Shown: piece after piece, positions 27,043 to 40,094 of the stretch
Position numbering within the stretch: the stretch's first letter is position 1
Layout of the letters: every line of letters begins with the position of its first letter
Assembly (NCBI GenBank): GCA_023053545.1
Contig: JAKZAN010000002.1
Coordinates: 5,068,375 to 5,132,374 of the forward strand
Direction: 5' to 3'
Source: Lepidurus packardi
Taxonomy: Eukaryota; Arthropoda; Branchiopoda; Notostraca; Triopsidae
DNA length: 64,000 nucleotides
The notes under the pieces: generated by a model
Told to the model about the DNA's origin: nothing
What the model saw: the letters and a program-made list of their open reading frames with translations, nothing else
The model's database searches: none
Made by a program: the position numbers and the translations under genes

Positions 27043-27381
27043 AAACTTACTTCTTCTGTTTTCTTTTTTAAAAAATTGTGATAATTTTTGCTGTGTGGTG
27101 AATTAGCCCCGAATCTTTACAAAACTCGGCGCTTTTACCATAAAAAATGGCGCATGCCGATATATGCTTGTCAAAGTTTTGTAACGAATCTTCTATAATA
27201 CACGGTACGTTTATAGCTTAATCGCGTCTCAAAAGTATCCTATCAGGTTAGATCTGACATTGTTCCACCTGAATAAAATAAAATATGAATGCGCAAGAGC
27301 ATGCATAAAACCCCCTAGCGCAATCTGCAAAAATATTGCCAAGATTTTCTTCAACACGAGGACAATTGTACAGTGTTTGGG

Positions 27382-30300
27382 TCAATATCCGTGGAATGTG
27401 TCTGGTTTCACGTAAGATTTGGGGAAATAACCCACTTCTTTCCCAATCCTGCCTTGCCACCAACCATTAGACTCCCCTTCTGTGCTCAAAAGCACGAGAA
27501 TTTGTCCTTCTTTGACGTTCAACTCGCCACTTTCCGGCGATTGCTTCTCGTAGGCGTACAAAACGGTGGCAGTGTTGAGGGCTAGACGCCAAGGAAGGGC
27601 CAAACACGCGTTCAAGCCGTTGAAAGCTTCTTGCAAGCTTTGACATTGGTAGTGCTGAACCAGCTGCATGATGGTCCCAAACGTGCGTGACTGGGACAGG
27701 AAAAACAAGCACCGCGCATGTCCATTTTCTTCGCTGAACCCTTGGCAAACTCTCATATGCCTCACTTGGAAATCCAACCTTCAAATAGAACAAATATTAC
27801 TACTTCAATCGTGGAAATTAATACACAATGACTACAAACTGTGAAAAAAGTTTAATAAATTCATTTTTGACAGATTTTTTAAGTGCAATCAGACGTTACT
27901 TCAGACTAAGAGCGTAACCACTTTCCTGCGCAGGAGCTTCAGCCTTGGGTTCTCTTCTGCGCAGCATGAAGGTACCATCCGGCGCGTCTTGGAGCATATG
28001 TGTGGCGCAATCGCGTTCCATAATCCCTCCGTACCTAAGAAGAACGAAAACTTTGGGATAATTTTGAGAGTTTTGAAAGGTTTTACTACCAGGGGTAATC
28101 TTCGAGGTTCAGATTGGCGTAGTCGGATTGCACGAATGAGGCTGCGTTGTCTAGCCAGGGCTCCACGGGGTTCTGTACAGGCGCGGGATGAAACGTAGGC
28201 GAGTCAATTTCGTGGGCGTGGCCATTGAGCGACGGACTAGGAGTGACAAAAGAAGGAGCCGTTGTGGTTGGCGGCTGTCCTGATAGGGTAAGCGGTCGAG
28301 GAGGCAATTCTGGTGGCCGACGGACGTTGGCCAGGCACGCGCAATGTCTCACCAAGCCTAAACACGACTTATGACTGCCCACTCCACAGCGTCCGCATCG
28401 ATAGCCCTGCAAAACGATCGAGAAAACCGGTTTATTTAAGTAACTTAATGAAAAACGGGAATTATTACCTGGTAAAATGATCCTTTCATGAGCTTATGGC
28501 AAGCTTCGCACAAAGAAGGTGGTTCCAACTCAAAGGTGTACATTTCAAAGACGTGACCCGTCGCTGTTCTATCCCTTGGGTACAAATTATCCCTAACGCC
28601 CCCCAAAAAATAACAAAAAATCAAGAAAAATCGTTGAAAATACCAAGAATCATAAAAATTTCCAAGAAATTCCTGCAGAATCCTGTAAGATTTCTATAAA
28701 TTCCATACAGGACCTTAAATAAAAACTAAGATAAAATACAATTCAACGAAAAATCCACAGAAGTAATGAAAAAATGTACAAAATTAACAAAAGTCCACAA
28801 AAACAATAAAAATGTAAAAATATTAGCGAAAATTCCCCCCCCCCCCAAACCTTGAGAAATGGAAAATAAAAACTTACATGGCTTCGCTGAATGCATCTAA
28901 CCATTTGCGTTTCTTCTCTATAGATTTGGCGTAGAAAGTGTAGGCTGTCTTATTGTTGTGATGAACCAGGTACCAGAAATGCGACCACCGCGATTCCCGC
29001 GACAAAGTCATTCCGCCTAAGCCGACCGTTCTCTTACTTCCTGGGTCTTCCACTTCGAAATCCGATAACAGCAGAGAAACACGAAAACTATACGCTTCGT
29101 TCTACAACAAAATTCAAAAAAAAAATTAAGACTTGGATCTAGGGATTTAACCCAAAAGGTACCTATCCGAAAAGGTCGAATCTGTGCTCTAAAGCCAAAG
29201 GCTAAGGCTAAAAAGAAACCACGCCCCCTCCCAAAGGGAAAGAAACAGCTCACCTGGAAGATCCTGGAACTAAATTCCGTGGAAGGCCCCGCCCACGATC
29301 TGCGACTGCGTACTCTTGGTACCTTCTCTCATCATGAAATTTTGGGCCATTACCATGCAGCGCAAAGTGTGCGGAAAGAGGATGGAAATGTACCCCGAAA
29401 TAGAAGAAGAGAAGAGACAAAAGCTTGAATTGAAAGCAAGCAGGACACAAATCAGTAACTGGCCTTCTTAAGGCCACTGTGTAGTGCAAGTAGTTGATAT
29501 TTTTGACAAAAGATGGTATTGATGTCACATGATAAAATTTCATAACTTGAATAAGTTCAACTAAACCATTTACCTACATCTTTTGAAGCAGCAAACCCAT
29601 AAATTGTTATTACGATCTTTGTAAAAAAAAAAATTCGATTAGATCGTTAATCTAAACAAATAAATAAAAAATTTTCTAGCTGCATAATTGTTATGATATA
29701 GGGTGGCGGCACTGCCATCTGGTGATAAAAAGGTCAACTAGGTGCCAACACCACGGCCTTAATATACTAGATTCCCCAAAAGAAGTTAAAATACGTAATT
29801 TGAACTCACTTTGGTGCTTTTGCAGAGGATTAGCATCTTGTCGAGCAGGAAAACGTATCTAGAAACGTGATTTTACATAAAAAAAATGCTGTTAAATACC
29901 GAAATAACTAGTTTACCTTAGTTTCAGTTTGTTGGAATCTGCATGGCTCTTTACTTTGAGTTCACCATCTTGCCGAGGGCGACCAAAATGGCCTTGATGG
30001 GGCCAACGATTATGCGACCAGCCTCCAATACTCTCTTGAATGTCTTTCAATATGGCTAAATTCTCGCTATCGCGTTTATACTCGTTAATATATTCTGCTA
30101 CATCTTGCATGGCTTCGTAGGCTTTACTTAAACCCTGGTAATCCTCATGGGTCTATACAAAAAAAAGCAAAGAAACACATCAAAACCCAACCACTTCATT
30201 CAAATAATTGGAACCAAAAGTTTATCGCTTCTTACCAAGGTTGTGTTGCGAAGCATTTCTTTGAGTAAAATGTGATACTTCAGAACACGTTGCATAGGTA

Positions 30301-32310
30301 CTTGGAGTAGATCCTTCAACTTGAACTTTCCGTCACACGCTTCTTCCTGGCATTTCTATAGTAAACCAAAGAAACTATATTTATAAATCCTAATTATAAA
30401 ATATAAGTGGTTTTACCCCTATTTCTTCTTTGAGGGACTCTGATTTTTCGCATACTTCGTCGATTTTCTGCTGGGCATGAGAGAGATTGGCGCAAAAAGG
30501 GCCGTAAACGAGTAATTTGTTCCGGTAATCCAGCAAAACCTGCGGAAGTCTTGTCGTAGTGGAATTGGGGTTACTTCGCCGGCTTAATGTACTATTCGTG
30601 GCTGGGTTATTGCTAGCTTTGAGTAAATCTGCGTGAAAAGCCACGTGGATTTCCGTCAATTCGCGTATTTTATAAAAAATGACTTGGACGTCGCTGGCAT
30701 TCAAGCACTTGGACAAGGGTCGCATGAAATGACGCACGATTATCTGAAGTGCATCCACGTACTTGGCTTCTGTTTCCACTAATTCTCTTATCGAGTAATC
30801 GCGCTTTTCCATGGGCACGTGGACGGCAGCAGGTACCTACAAGATAACAAAAAATCCAAGTAATTAACTAACTCTCTCTTGTTTAATCCAGATAATTGAA
30901 ATCAAACCAAAACTGATAGCGCAAAAACTAAAACAAAACCCGTCCAAACTACAAATCACGCAAGTTAAAAGCTGCCAATCAATTTTTAAAGCACTTTTTA
31001 TCATAACAGCCCATGCCTTTCCTGGGCACAGAATTACAATACCTGCTGTTCTTTACGGAAAGAGCATAAATCTTCATAAATGACTTCTTCGCGATTGAGA
31101 TTGGCCGCTGCACATCCCACGATACTACCATAATTGTACTCCGAGTAGAGAGCTTCTGGTGCGTGCCAATTCGAAGGGTCTGTTTCGTCGCTGAATAGGA
31201 CCAAAAATTTTTTCATTTTTTTTTTCGATTTTTTTTTTCTTAAAAGTAAAGTTTCAAAGTAAATTTTGCACCAAGAACACACAAACAAGGTACCATAACC
31301 CTACCAGGTCCATTCCAAGCCATGCCACCCACCCCCAAGGAAGAAGAAACATGCAGCAATCGGGGAAATTTCACACAGGGATAAAAGTGGGAGGAGCTTA
31401 ACGGCTAACCTGGGAATGAGGCTGTCGGAATGTCAAATAGCACAGTTCTTGGTATGTGTTTTCTTGGCCATCCCCGTTCCCCTCAAAATTAGTATCGTAA
31501 GAAAGAGATGGAGTTATCGGAGATGTCGTTGTGGAAAGCCTGAGGAGAAGTACAGCGAAGAAAAGGGAAGAATATTAAAGGAAAAAAAGTTGAACGAATC
31601 TCCCCCCAAAATTCCCATGAATTTTTTTGCAATTGTAACTGGTGGAGCCCGGTAACATTATGGAACTTTTCTTTTGTAGAATAAAGGAGAAAAGAATCTG
31701 TTAAATTTGTTCTTACTGCTCCATGTCTTCCAGGCTTTTATAGATTTCATCTTCAAAGAACTGGTTCTTGCTGATGGAAGGAAAACCACTACAAATGGGG
31801 ATAAATCCAGTTAGACGAAAGTTATGAAATAGGAAAAACTTATAGGGTGATTTGTGCGTTACTTGATTCCTTTCCGTAAGACTTTGGAGCAACTAGAGAG
31901 TCTGGATAAGGTGTGCAGAACTTTGCCAAAGTCTGTGTAATCGAAAAGCATGGTGGGTTCGAAAAGATCTGCATCTTTGAGGTCGAAAAAGGATCGGCAG
32001 GCATGAAGGAAGGTGCGTATGTTTCTGAGGCAATAGAACTAGAGAAAAACGATTAAAGGGGATGTTTGAAGGTGGGGGTTTCGAGACGTTTTACTTGAGC
32101 TAGCTGGGGTTTCTTGCAAATTTCCCTCTGATCCAAGGAAGTTGGATCCAGCTCCAAGGCCAATCGACATAACAGCACTCCATCGCGTAGAATTTGTGCT
32201 AATTGTAGGACTTGGGCGTTCCGTCCATGAATGCTGTGGTCAGGAGGCAATAAACTGTTGCTTACTGCTGTAAGCCACTCGGCGCATTCTTTCCATAATG
32301 AGTCCGCCAT
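27382..32310 (-). CDS. Vav: Vav-family Rho guanine nucleotide exchange factor
   Basis: Exchange factor for Rho/Rac GTPases downstream of receptor tyrosine kinases. In order: calponin-homology domain (32095-32310 and about 31862-32036, with [12 protein letters not shown]), acidic region with the regulatory tyrosine motif EVIYEDL (about 31045-31196), DH domain (30405-30836, 30228-30357 and about 29938-30152, including [15 protein letters not shown]), PH domain (29826-29857 and about 28876-29104), a C1 zinc finger (from about 28586 to 28340, HxxxCxxC pattern), a proline-rich linker (PPELPPRPL), SH2 (27900-28035 and onward, phosphotyrosine-pocket Arg in TFMLRRR) and one C-terminal SH3 ([20 protein letters not shown]). 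The N-terminal SH3 of vertebrate VAV1-3 is missing, as is usual in invertebrates. Intron sizes are 50-500 bp. Exon edges in the PH region are approximate. Confidence 0.92.
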
Positions 32311-33143
32311 TCAGCATACCGTCACCATTCCAACATGAAGAGACGGGCAAATCACGACTGAAAGCCAAGAAATCTACCTATTTTGAGAGCAATCTTTTAT
32401 TATTATATTATCGTCTTTAATGCTTTGTTATAATTTTATAAGCGCTAATTGGTTATGGTTTATATGACGTCATAATAAACGTTTAAACATAAATAAAATA
32501 ATAAAAGCCAAGAATACTTAGACTAACCTATTTATGTTTGGCTTGTACGGCTTGTACGGCGTTTTTCGATCACAAGAGATTGATTACAGTCTGACTCACA
32601 CACGGTACGCAGCACACTATTAATTTCCAGTTAACAACTAATTAATATCGTTTTCCGTCCAGCCTAACCTTGCTTTTAGTTAAAACTGCTTTGTGCGCCA
32701 TCAAAGTGCTACTTTAAGAACTAAATCCAGGCGGGGAAATTCTTTCCTACGAAAAGTATTTTTGATTCTGAAAACAAAATCTGAGGTTACTAATCTCCCG
32801 GTTTCTCAGATAAGGCAACATGAACAGCCAAAGAAAAAGGGAATTCCCCGCATGAAGACAACTTTGGGGCAAATCAAGATAATGTTAGTCCTTTCGCTTA
32901 TTTATCGCACGGAAATGAACGTACTATACTCTTTATTTCCGGCTTGACAACGACAATCAGACTAAAACATTTGATGATGTCTTGCAATTTAATCCTTGTA
33001 TTTTGTCCAGTGTAACCCATACATCAAGAATTGTCTCCATTGCAGAAAAATTAAGAGTAGAAAACCATCCATGGCATGTAAATTGCACCAATGACAAGTC
33101 AACAATCCTCAAATACGCTCAAATACGCCCAAGAGCAGCCATA
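32311..33143. other. Intergenic region upstream of Vav
   Basis: It should contain the Vav promoter and the PDIA5 3' end. Open frames at 32693-32947 and 32982-33242 on the plus strand carry no recognisable domain; the second overlaps the last PDIA5 exon antisense. No further gene is seen. Confidence 0.5.
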
Positions 33144-35220
33144 CTACAATTCTTGCTTGCTTTTCGACTCCTGTCTGATAAAACTGACAAAATCATCGCT
33201 CTAAACATGAAAAATCCATTTAATCAGCATTCTCAACTTTAAAATTGTGACAATGTTACCGTTCGACCGCTTTCATAAGGTTTGGCTCTCTTCAGATAGG
33301 AAAAGTACATCAGAGTAGGGTATCCTTTCACGTCGTACTCTTTACAAACATTCGGGTAAACTGTGCAGTCAACTGCACATAACGCGACCTAAAAGCAGTA
33401 AGACAAATATCAGGAAAATGAAAAAAAAATCTAAAACCTTAAAAAAAATGTCTTAAGAAATAAATATCTTAAAATAAATATCTTAAATCTTATACTTGGG
33501 GATCTTCGGCTAGCTGAGCTGCTGCTGAAGTGAATTCAGGCTTGGCTTTCTTGCAGTGACCACACCATGGGGCGTAAAACATGACCAACGCATGCTTCTT
33601 CTTCTTTAAAACCGCCCGGAAGTCGTCATTGAGATGAACCACGTCAGATATCTGTTCGGACCACGCAGCTTCCGGTGGAGGAGGGGGAGGTGGCTCTGCG
33701 GGGTTTTTCATGAAGTTTAAGAGCCCTGACTCATCACGAACTGAAGGCACGTCAAAGGCAAACTCCCCGTTTTTGAAGTATTTGATCGTTGGATACCCTT
33801 TCACTCCAAATTTGGATCCCAAGGACTGTTCTTTGGTGGCATCCACAGCGGCCAGAACGCCACTACCTCCCGTAGCTGCCCATTTCTCGGCTGCTGACAC
33901 GTAATCTGGTTTGATTTTCTTGCAATAACCACACCCTACACATAAAAATTCGTTAAAATGAGTAAAACAAGGCATTTTAGAGTGTTTTTGAAGGTTATTT
34001 ACATGGGGCATAGAACATAACTAATGCTGAAGGCTGTTTGGCGAGCTCGGTGTCGAAAGTTTCGGTCGTGAGGTGCAACACTTTGCTTGGTTCCTCCGAC
34101 CAAGGTGTTTCCTCACTCTTTTTCGCCTTTTCGGTAGAAGGAGGGGCAGGGTTCTTCATGAATTCCACTATAGCGTCTTTTGTGTTGTCGCCTTCGTAGG
34201 TAAACTTGAGTTCTCCGTTTCTAAGCAGATTTTCAGTTCATTTGTATGGTTTTAGAAGAACAGAAATGCTATACTGGAAGTAGAGTAAGGTGGGGAAGCC
34301 TGTAATGTTGTATTGTCTTCGAGCTGGGGAGTTTTCGGGCCGATTCACGTCGATTGCAGCAATAATAGAGTGCCCTTTAAGAGCTGTAGCTGCTGCGGCA
34401 TAATCAGGCTTCATTTTCTTGCAAAATCCACACCATGGAGCGTAGAACATGACCATAACGCCTTTATTGTCCTTACTGCGAGTGAGTTTCGCTAACGCCT
34501 GTGAGAAAAACGGAGTTTGAGGGAAGTTTAGAGTAATAGAGTTACTTGAGGACTGGGGAGGTGAACAACGTCTTTTCCGGCATCATCTTCTTCCCAAGGA
34601 GCATCGCCTGTGGGTTCTTTCATGAAGCTGACCAAGGATTTGACAGTTTCTTTACGATCATAGTCTTTGTGGAATTCGCCCTCTTTGTAGTGCTTTAAAA
34701 GATAAGGTTCTGGTTTTAACTTGAGATTCTTGCATAGCTTTTTGGCTTCTCTAGAGATTTAAAGTAATTTTTGGTGAGATTTGGGGTTATTTTCAAATGT
34801 TTCAACAGAGTTTAAGGGAGTTTTACCCGGCACAATCGACGAAGGCAATGGTGCCAGTTCCTTTGACCAAGTCGGCGACTTCGCCAAGAGTGCGGTATAG
34901 AGTTGCTGTATCTTTAGCTGACTTGGCAAAACAAACGAGAATACTGGTTCGTGTTTTAAGCAGCTTTTTGAACTCTTTAACATCCAAAACCTCTTCCAAG
35001 GCAGTTGTTTTAGACACTTTTTTGCCGGAACATGAATCCAAGACGAGAAAGAATAGAACCTGTCAAAGAAAGTCACGTAATTTATTCTTGATTTTTTTTA
35101 ATCGAAAAACGCCCATCCACCTGTTGATTTTCGGTTGGATAAAACATATATATGAAATAAAAATGGACTTACGAAGTAAAGGAAGAAATAAGCCTTGGAG
35201 CTGAACAGAAGAATGGACAT
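33144..35220 (-). CDS. PDIA5: Protein disulfide isomerase, PDIA5/PDIR type
   Basis: ER oxidoreductase that forms and rearranges disulfides. Eight exons: signal exon 35173-35220 (MSILLFSSKAYFFLYF), 34827-35059, about 34550-34738, about 34275-34500, about 34005-34220, about 33493-33938, 33260-33388 and 33144-33200. The first thioredoxin-like domain has no CxxC (it reads CFAKSAKD), as in human PDIA5. Three redox domains follow with CGFC, CGYC and CGHC. The CGYC motif is assembled across an intron (W is split). The last exon encodes SDDFVSFIRQESKSKQEL and so ends in KQEL, a KDEL-type ER retrieval signal. Without that splice the frame would end in SQF, which argues that the short last exon is real. 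Confidence 0.9.
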
Positions 35221-36407
35221 TTTATACAATTAACAAGTCCACAAAACTGAAAAAAAGTTTTAAGAAAAATAACAGGAACGACTCCCGCTACCCGTATGGC
35301 TCATTCCACACAGTGCTGTGTATCTGTATATGATATTCACAACACTGAGAGAAATAGAAGCCGTAGGTGACTCAACCAGGCGTTCGCGGGTACTTCCCAC
35401 AACGCTGCGGCTTTTACCGCCACCTACTTATAAAGACCGCAGTTGTGGATACCGCATCCTTAGATCATATACAGTGGTCCCCTATACAGGCGTAGGTAAT
35501 CCCGCAGCGGCCCAGTGATTGGGGACTAATGATATATACTATAGATAGCTTAGACCAAATATGTATCGCTCAGTTCTAGATAAACTGCTATTAAACTGGT
35601 TTAAACTGGTATAAATCAGTACATACTAGTTTAAACCAGTACAAACTAGTATAAAATATAGGAGTTTACCTGCATTGGTTTATAGCTCTTTGTTAAAAAT
35701 TGGTTTATAGTGGTTAATACCAGCTTATACTGGAGTATAAACCAGTACATACTAGTTTGTACCAGTTGGTACTAGTTAACACCAGTTTGTACCAGTTTAT
35801 ACTAGTTTATACCATTTTTTATAATAGTTTCTATTTGTTTAGTTTAAACTAGTATAAGTTTAAACCAGTTAAACTGTTCTAGACTGCTTTAAACTGGTTT
35901 AACTAGTATAAACTAGTTTATACTGGTCTAAACTAGTCTAAATTACTGGTCTAAATTGGTTTAAACTAGTTGGTTAATTGGTTACTAAGTACTGGTCTAA
36001 ATTGGTTTAAACTAGTTTGTTAGTACCTGCTTTGCTCACTAGTCGTTGACTGTGTGACACATATTGGTGTTAATACTCCATTAGATGATTATAATATAAA
36101 CAAGCTCACTTAAAACGTCAGACTATATAATACCCCACACATGACAGAATAATTTATAAACTTCGAAGCTTTTAGCTTCAATAATGTGGCTAGGGCCTTT
36201 CTTGGACATTTCGAAAATTGGGTCCACCTGTTTGTCTAATTTTATTATTCGAGGTCCCTCGTAAAAAATTTTCTTTCCTCCCTCCTTTTAATATGAGCGA
36301 GCAGGCGCATTATTATATAAAAACTCTACCAAGAATGATAGTTCTAAAGGAAGTTCTTCTATGATCAAACCGCATTCCGCAGCCTGGAAGACCTTACGGG
36401 TAGTAAT
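35221..36407 (+). repeat. TTTAAACTAGT satellite upstream of the first Gr gene
   Basis: Between about 35580 and 36025 the DNA is a degenerate array of 10-12 bp units such as TTTAAACTAGT and ATAAACTGGT. The flanks (35221-35580 and 36025-36407) hold no gene I recognise. The segment from about 36025 is repeated at about 41075, ahead of the third Gr gene. Confidence 0.85.
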
Positions 36408-37935
36408 ATGGAGTATTCTTCTGTTCTAACGTGTTCTATAAAACCAATCATCTGGGTTTCGAGGTGTACTGGACAGTTACCTGTGATATGGAACAAACAA
36501 CAGAGTCGATGGCAAGTGGCACCGTGGTACCACCCACAATATTTCTACTTCGTCGGTCTTCTAATCTTTCGCCTGTTCATTTACGGCTGTATTTCGTATA
36601 CGATAATTGTGTCAATGTTTCACGAAGTAAAAACTACCTCAATGTCCATGTCCTATTTGGCTGAGGCTTGTTCATTTTGGTTAAGACAAATTTTAGCACC
36701 TTACGCCCTTCTCATCAGCTTGCGACCATTGAGTGAAGCGTTGGACAAACTACAAGAAATGGATTCCATCTTGAGAATGCAGAATTCAAAGATTCACCAC
36801 CGCAAACCTCACATGTTTATACTCCTCGTAATTTTTGTAACTGTGATATTTGTAAGTATTTGACTTTTTCATAAGGCTCATACAATACTTCGTATATACA
36901 ACAGCACTGCACCATATAGCACAACAGTATAGTACTGCATATAGTTAACCGAGTTCACAATGAATAGGTGGTACTCTTAGTGTGGTACTCGTGGATTTTG
37001 CGACATTGGTTTGATACTTATTTGACGAATTTACCAATTGGTTGGATAATTGCACCCTGGTGTTGCTTGGATCTGTTCCTAGAGATGACAGTTCTTGCTC
37101 AGTTTTGTTTGGGACCAATTCTGCTGCAACAAAGATCAGCACTCTTGAGATCCCATTTGAAAGAGGTACAACAGCGGGCTATCATTATCTTAACTATTTT
37201 CATACTACATAAATTTCAATTCCCAGTTTCATTTGCCGGTACCTTTCTTAAGCAACTTAGCGAAAGGTACTGAACCTACAAGTTCTAGTAGTAAGAGCTT
37301 ACGTTCGGTTCAGTCTCTCCGCTACTCTTATTTGCTGTTTTGCCAAGTGGATAAGACCATTCGCGAAGCATTTGCATGGCCAATTTTCTTCATTAGCCTG
37401 GGAAACATTATGATCCTTACCGTCAACGTATACGGCCTTTCAAGGATAGCCTCCTTTGAGTCTGTGTTTAAGATGGATACTGGAATGACGGAGTACTGGA
37501 TCGTCCTCATTTGCCATGCACTTTTTAATTTGACTGTCCTCTTCTACTGCGCTGAGAAAGCTAACGACGAAGTATACTGTTCTATCATTGGAAACAAGAA
37601 ATTTAAAATTTTAAGAGTGAACCATGATAATAAGGATTCTTCTCTGCAAATGGAATTACAAGCATTGATTTCCTGTCCTCCCACTGCACGCTGTCCTGAG
37701 CTAAACCTTGAGTTCTGGCAGTTCTACCAGACAGTGTGTAATAGCCCAAAAGAAAAACCAACTGCTGCTCAATTTTACGACGTGGGACGAAACTTACTAC
37801 CTGCGGTAAATATATCGCAAAACGTATTAAGATAAACTGAGGCGAATTATATACTCCTCGTTGCTCTAGGTGCTGGGCGTGGTGGTGACCTACGCTATCG
37901 TCTTGATGCAGTATGAAACGTCCGGAAATTGTTAA
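36408..37935 (+). CDS. Gustatory receptor family protein, Gr copy 1
   Basis: Seven-pass chemoreceptor of the arthropod gustatory-receptor family, expected in sensory neuron membranes. Five exons: 36408-36851, 36968-37165, 37227-37571, 37635-37805 and 37870-37935, phase 0 throughout, giving 407 residues. The last exon encodes VLGVVVTYAIVLMQYETSG, a version of the family's C-terminal TYhhhhhQF signature with Tyr in place of Phe. Multiple hydrophobic helices are visible (for example YFYFVGLLIFRLFIYGCISYT). The 63 bp intron 3 has a length divisible by three and no in-frame stop, so retention would insert 21 residues. Exons 2-3 are nearly identical to those of copy 3. The ligand cannot be predicted. 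Confidence 0.82.
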
Positions 37936-38574
37936 AAATAACTCTTTGAATCGAATATGTGTTTCCAATCTAACAATGTACAGCTTTAAGAAACGTTTTC
38001 TGTGGGGCATGCTTGTGAACCTAATCTGAATTCCGAAGGCATTGGTATCAGAATCTGATAACCACTTGGTGCTATATTGCAAATTATTCGCAACACTCTC
38101 CTTGGAGCAACGCGGGGATCAAATTCGGATAAAAGTGCTTTATGCGTTCCATTAAAAAGGACATATTATAATGACTTTAATGGAAGCGAAACTCGTCGGA
38201 GTGGATTCCTTTTTGGTAGAAAGACTCTTTAGTATTCTTTTCATGAACATTTGTCTTTGATGTCTACCCACCCAAAACTATTAGGTAATTACGATCATCC
38301 CAAACCGCCCATGTCATATAACTTGATTGGTTTTACGAAACTAGCTCAAGGTACGTACATAATTCATTATTGGCTTTTCCCTCATACCATTGTTCGTCCA
38401 ATTTATTGAAGCGAAATTTGGCAATTTGTCTGTATCACGTGGGGCTACCCCCATTAGCTGTGAATTCACATGCAATGTAAGCGCAGTCGCATTTTTGTTA
38501 AACTTTCTCGGAAGGCAACAGGTACTTCATTCGGTGACTAAACGCGTCGCGTGTTCCCTAAACAACTGGAAGCA

Positions 38575-40094
38575 ATGGAGGGCTCTTCTGTTCTAGTTAA
38601 TTCTATTAAACCTGTCGTCTGGTTTGCAAGATGCATAGGCCTGTTACCCGTGATTTGGAACAAACAAAAGGATCGATGGCACGTGGCACCTTGGTACCAC
38701 CAGCAATACCTTTACTTCCTCTGTCTGCTACTGTTTCGCATATTCCTTTATGGTTGCATGTCCTATACACTCCTTACGACCATGTTTATGACACAATCCT
38801 TGTCAATGTCTGTATCGTATGTGACTGAGTCTGTTTACACCTGGTTGAGACTTGTTTTTGCGCCTTATGCCCTTCTCTTTAACGTACGGCCATTGAATGA
38901 CGCATTGGAAAAGATGCGCGAAGTAGATTCTGTCCTGGGTATTCACGACAAAAAGACCTACTGCCGTAAACCTCAAATGTTTACATGTATAGCCATTCTT
39001 ATAACAGCGCTAATTGTAAGTATACAAAGCTGTGTGCCATCAGAACAAAAATAACAATCCAGTCCGGACTTAAAATACTATTTTTACGACAAATAGACGC
39101 CATTGTTAGCGATTTTCTCCAAGGACATTCCAAAGTGGTACGACTACAGTTTGCCGAACGTACCCATTGGTTCACTGCTCGTAACTTGGCACTGTTTGGA
39201 TCTGATCATGGAAACCGCGGTTCTTGTTCAGTTCTGTTTAGGATCCATTCTTTTGCAACAGAGGTTAGCAACGCTGCGTTCCCAGTTGAAGCAAGTAATT
39301 TGGCACTCGTTATAATTTCTTAAAGATTCTTCGAAATGTTCGTTTTATTCAGTTTCACTTATTGCCAGCACCTTTGCTACGTCACAATGGCAACGGTCCG
39401 GGCCCTAGTTTAAACTGCAGTAGGCAATGTTCGCTTCAATTACTACAAAATTCGTATACCTTACTGTGCCAAGTATCGAAAGGGACTTGTGAAGGTTTTG
39501 GATGGCCAATGCTCTTCCTTAGCCTGGGAAACACTGCTGTCTTAACTATTTCTGTATACGCGGTTTCGAAACCCGCGGCTTTTAATTTCGTGGTGGGGGC
39601 GTGTGATAATTCCATGAACCATTACTTCACAGTCTTAATTTGCCAGTCAGTTTTCAACTTGGCTGTCGTTTCCTATTTTGCAGACAAAGCAACTAATGAA
39701 GTATACCCATTTCATTTTTATACAAATTACATGTTTAATGGTACAACAAGGTTTCTAACCTGCAAATGGATTTGCAAACCCTGACTTCCTTTACCCATAT
39801 TACAAATTATTCCGAACTCAAACAAGATTTGTGGCAATTCTACCTGACAGTTTGCTGTAGTCCACCCGAAAAACCAACTGCTGCTCGATTCTACAGTCTA
39901 GGACGAGGCTTACTCCCAGGGGTAAATTAGAATTTAAAGTTAACTGTAACGTAAGAAGGTCAACCAAGTAAATCGCTTCCCAGGTACTCGGCGTGGTTGT
40001 AACCTATGCGATCGTTTTGATGCAGTACGAAACTTCCGGAAAGCGAGAAAACAACTCTTTCAATCAAACAAGTGCTTGCCGTCAAACCGTCTAA
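38575..40094 (+). CDS. Gustatory receptor family protein, Gr copy 2
   Basis: Five exons parallel to copy 1: 38575-39015, 39097-39294, 39353-39700, 39751-39921 and 39984-40094, 422 residues. It shares the LPVIWNKQKDRWHVAPWYH start and the C-terminal TYAIVLMQYETSGK signature but is clearly diverged from copies 1 and 3. It has its own central loop (RHNGNGPGPSLNCSRQ) and a longer tail. Intron 3 is 50 bp, not a multiple of three, and identifies the spliced boundary that is masked in copies 1 and 3. Start Met chosen by alignment with the other copies; the frame is open 24 bp further upstream. Confidence 0.8.

Noticed and set aside
32693-33242. Two plus-strand frames between Vav and PDIA5
   Set aside because: They lack domain features, and the second overlaps the last PDIA5 exon on the other strand.
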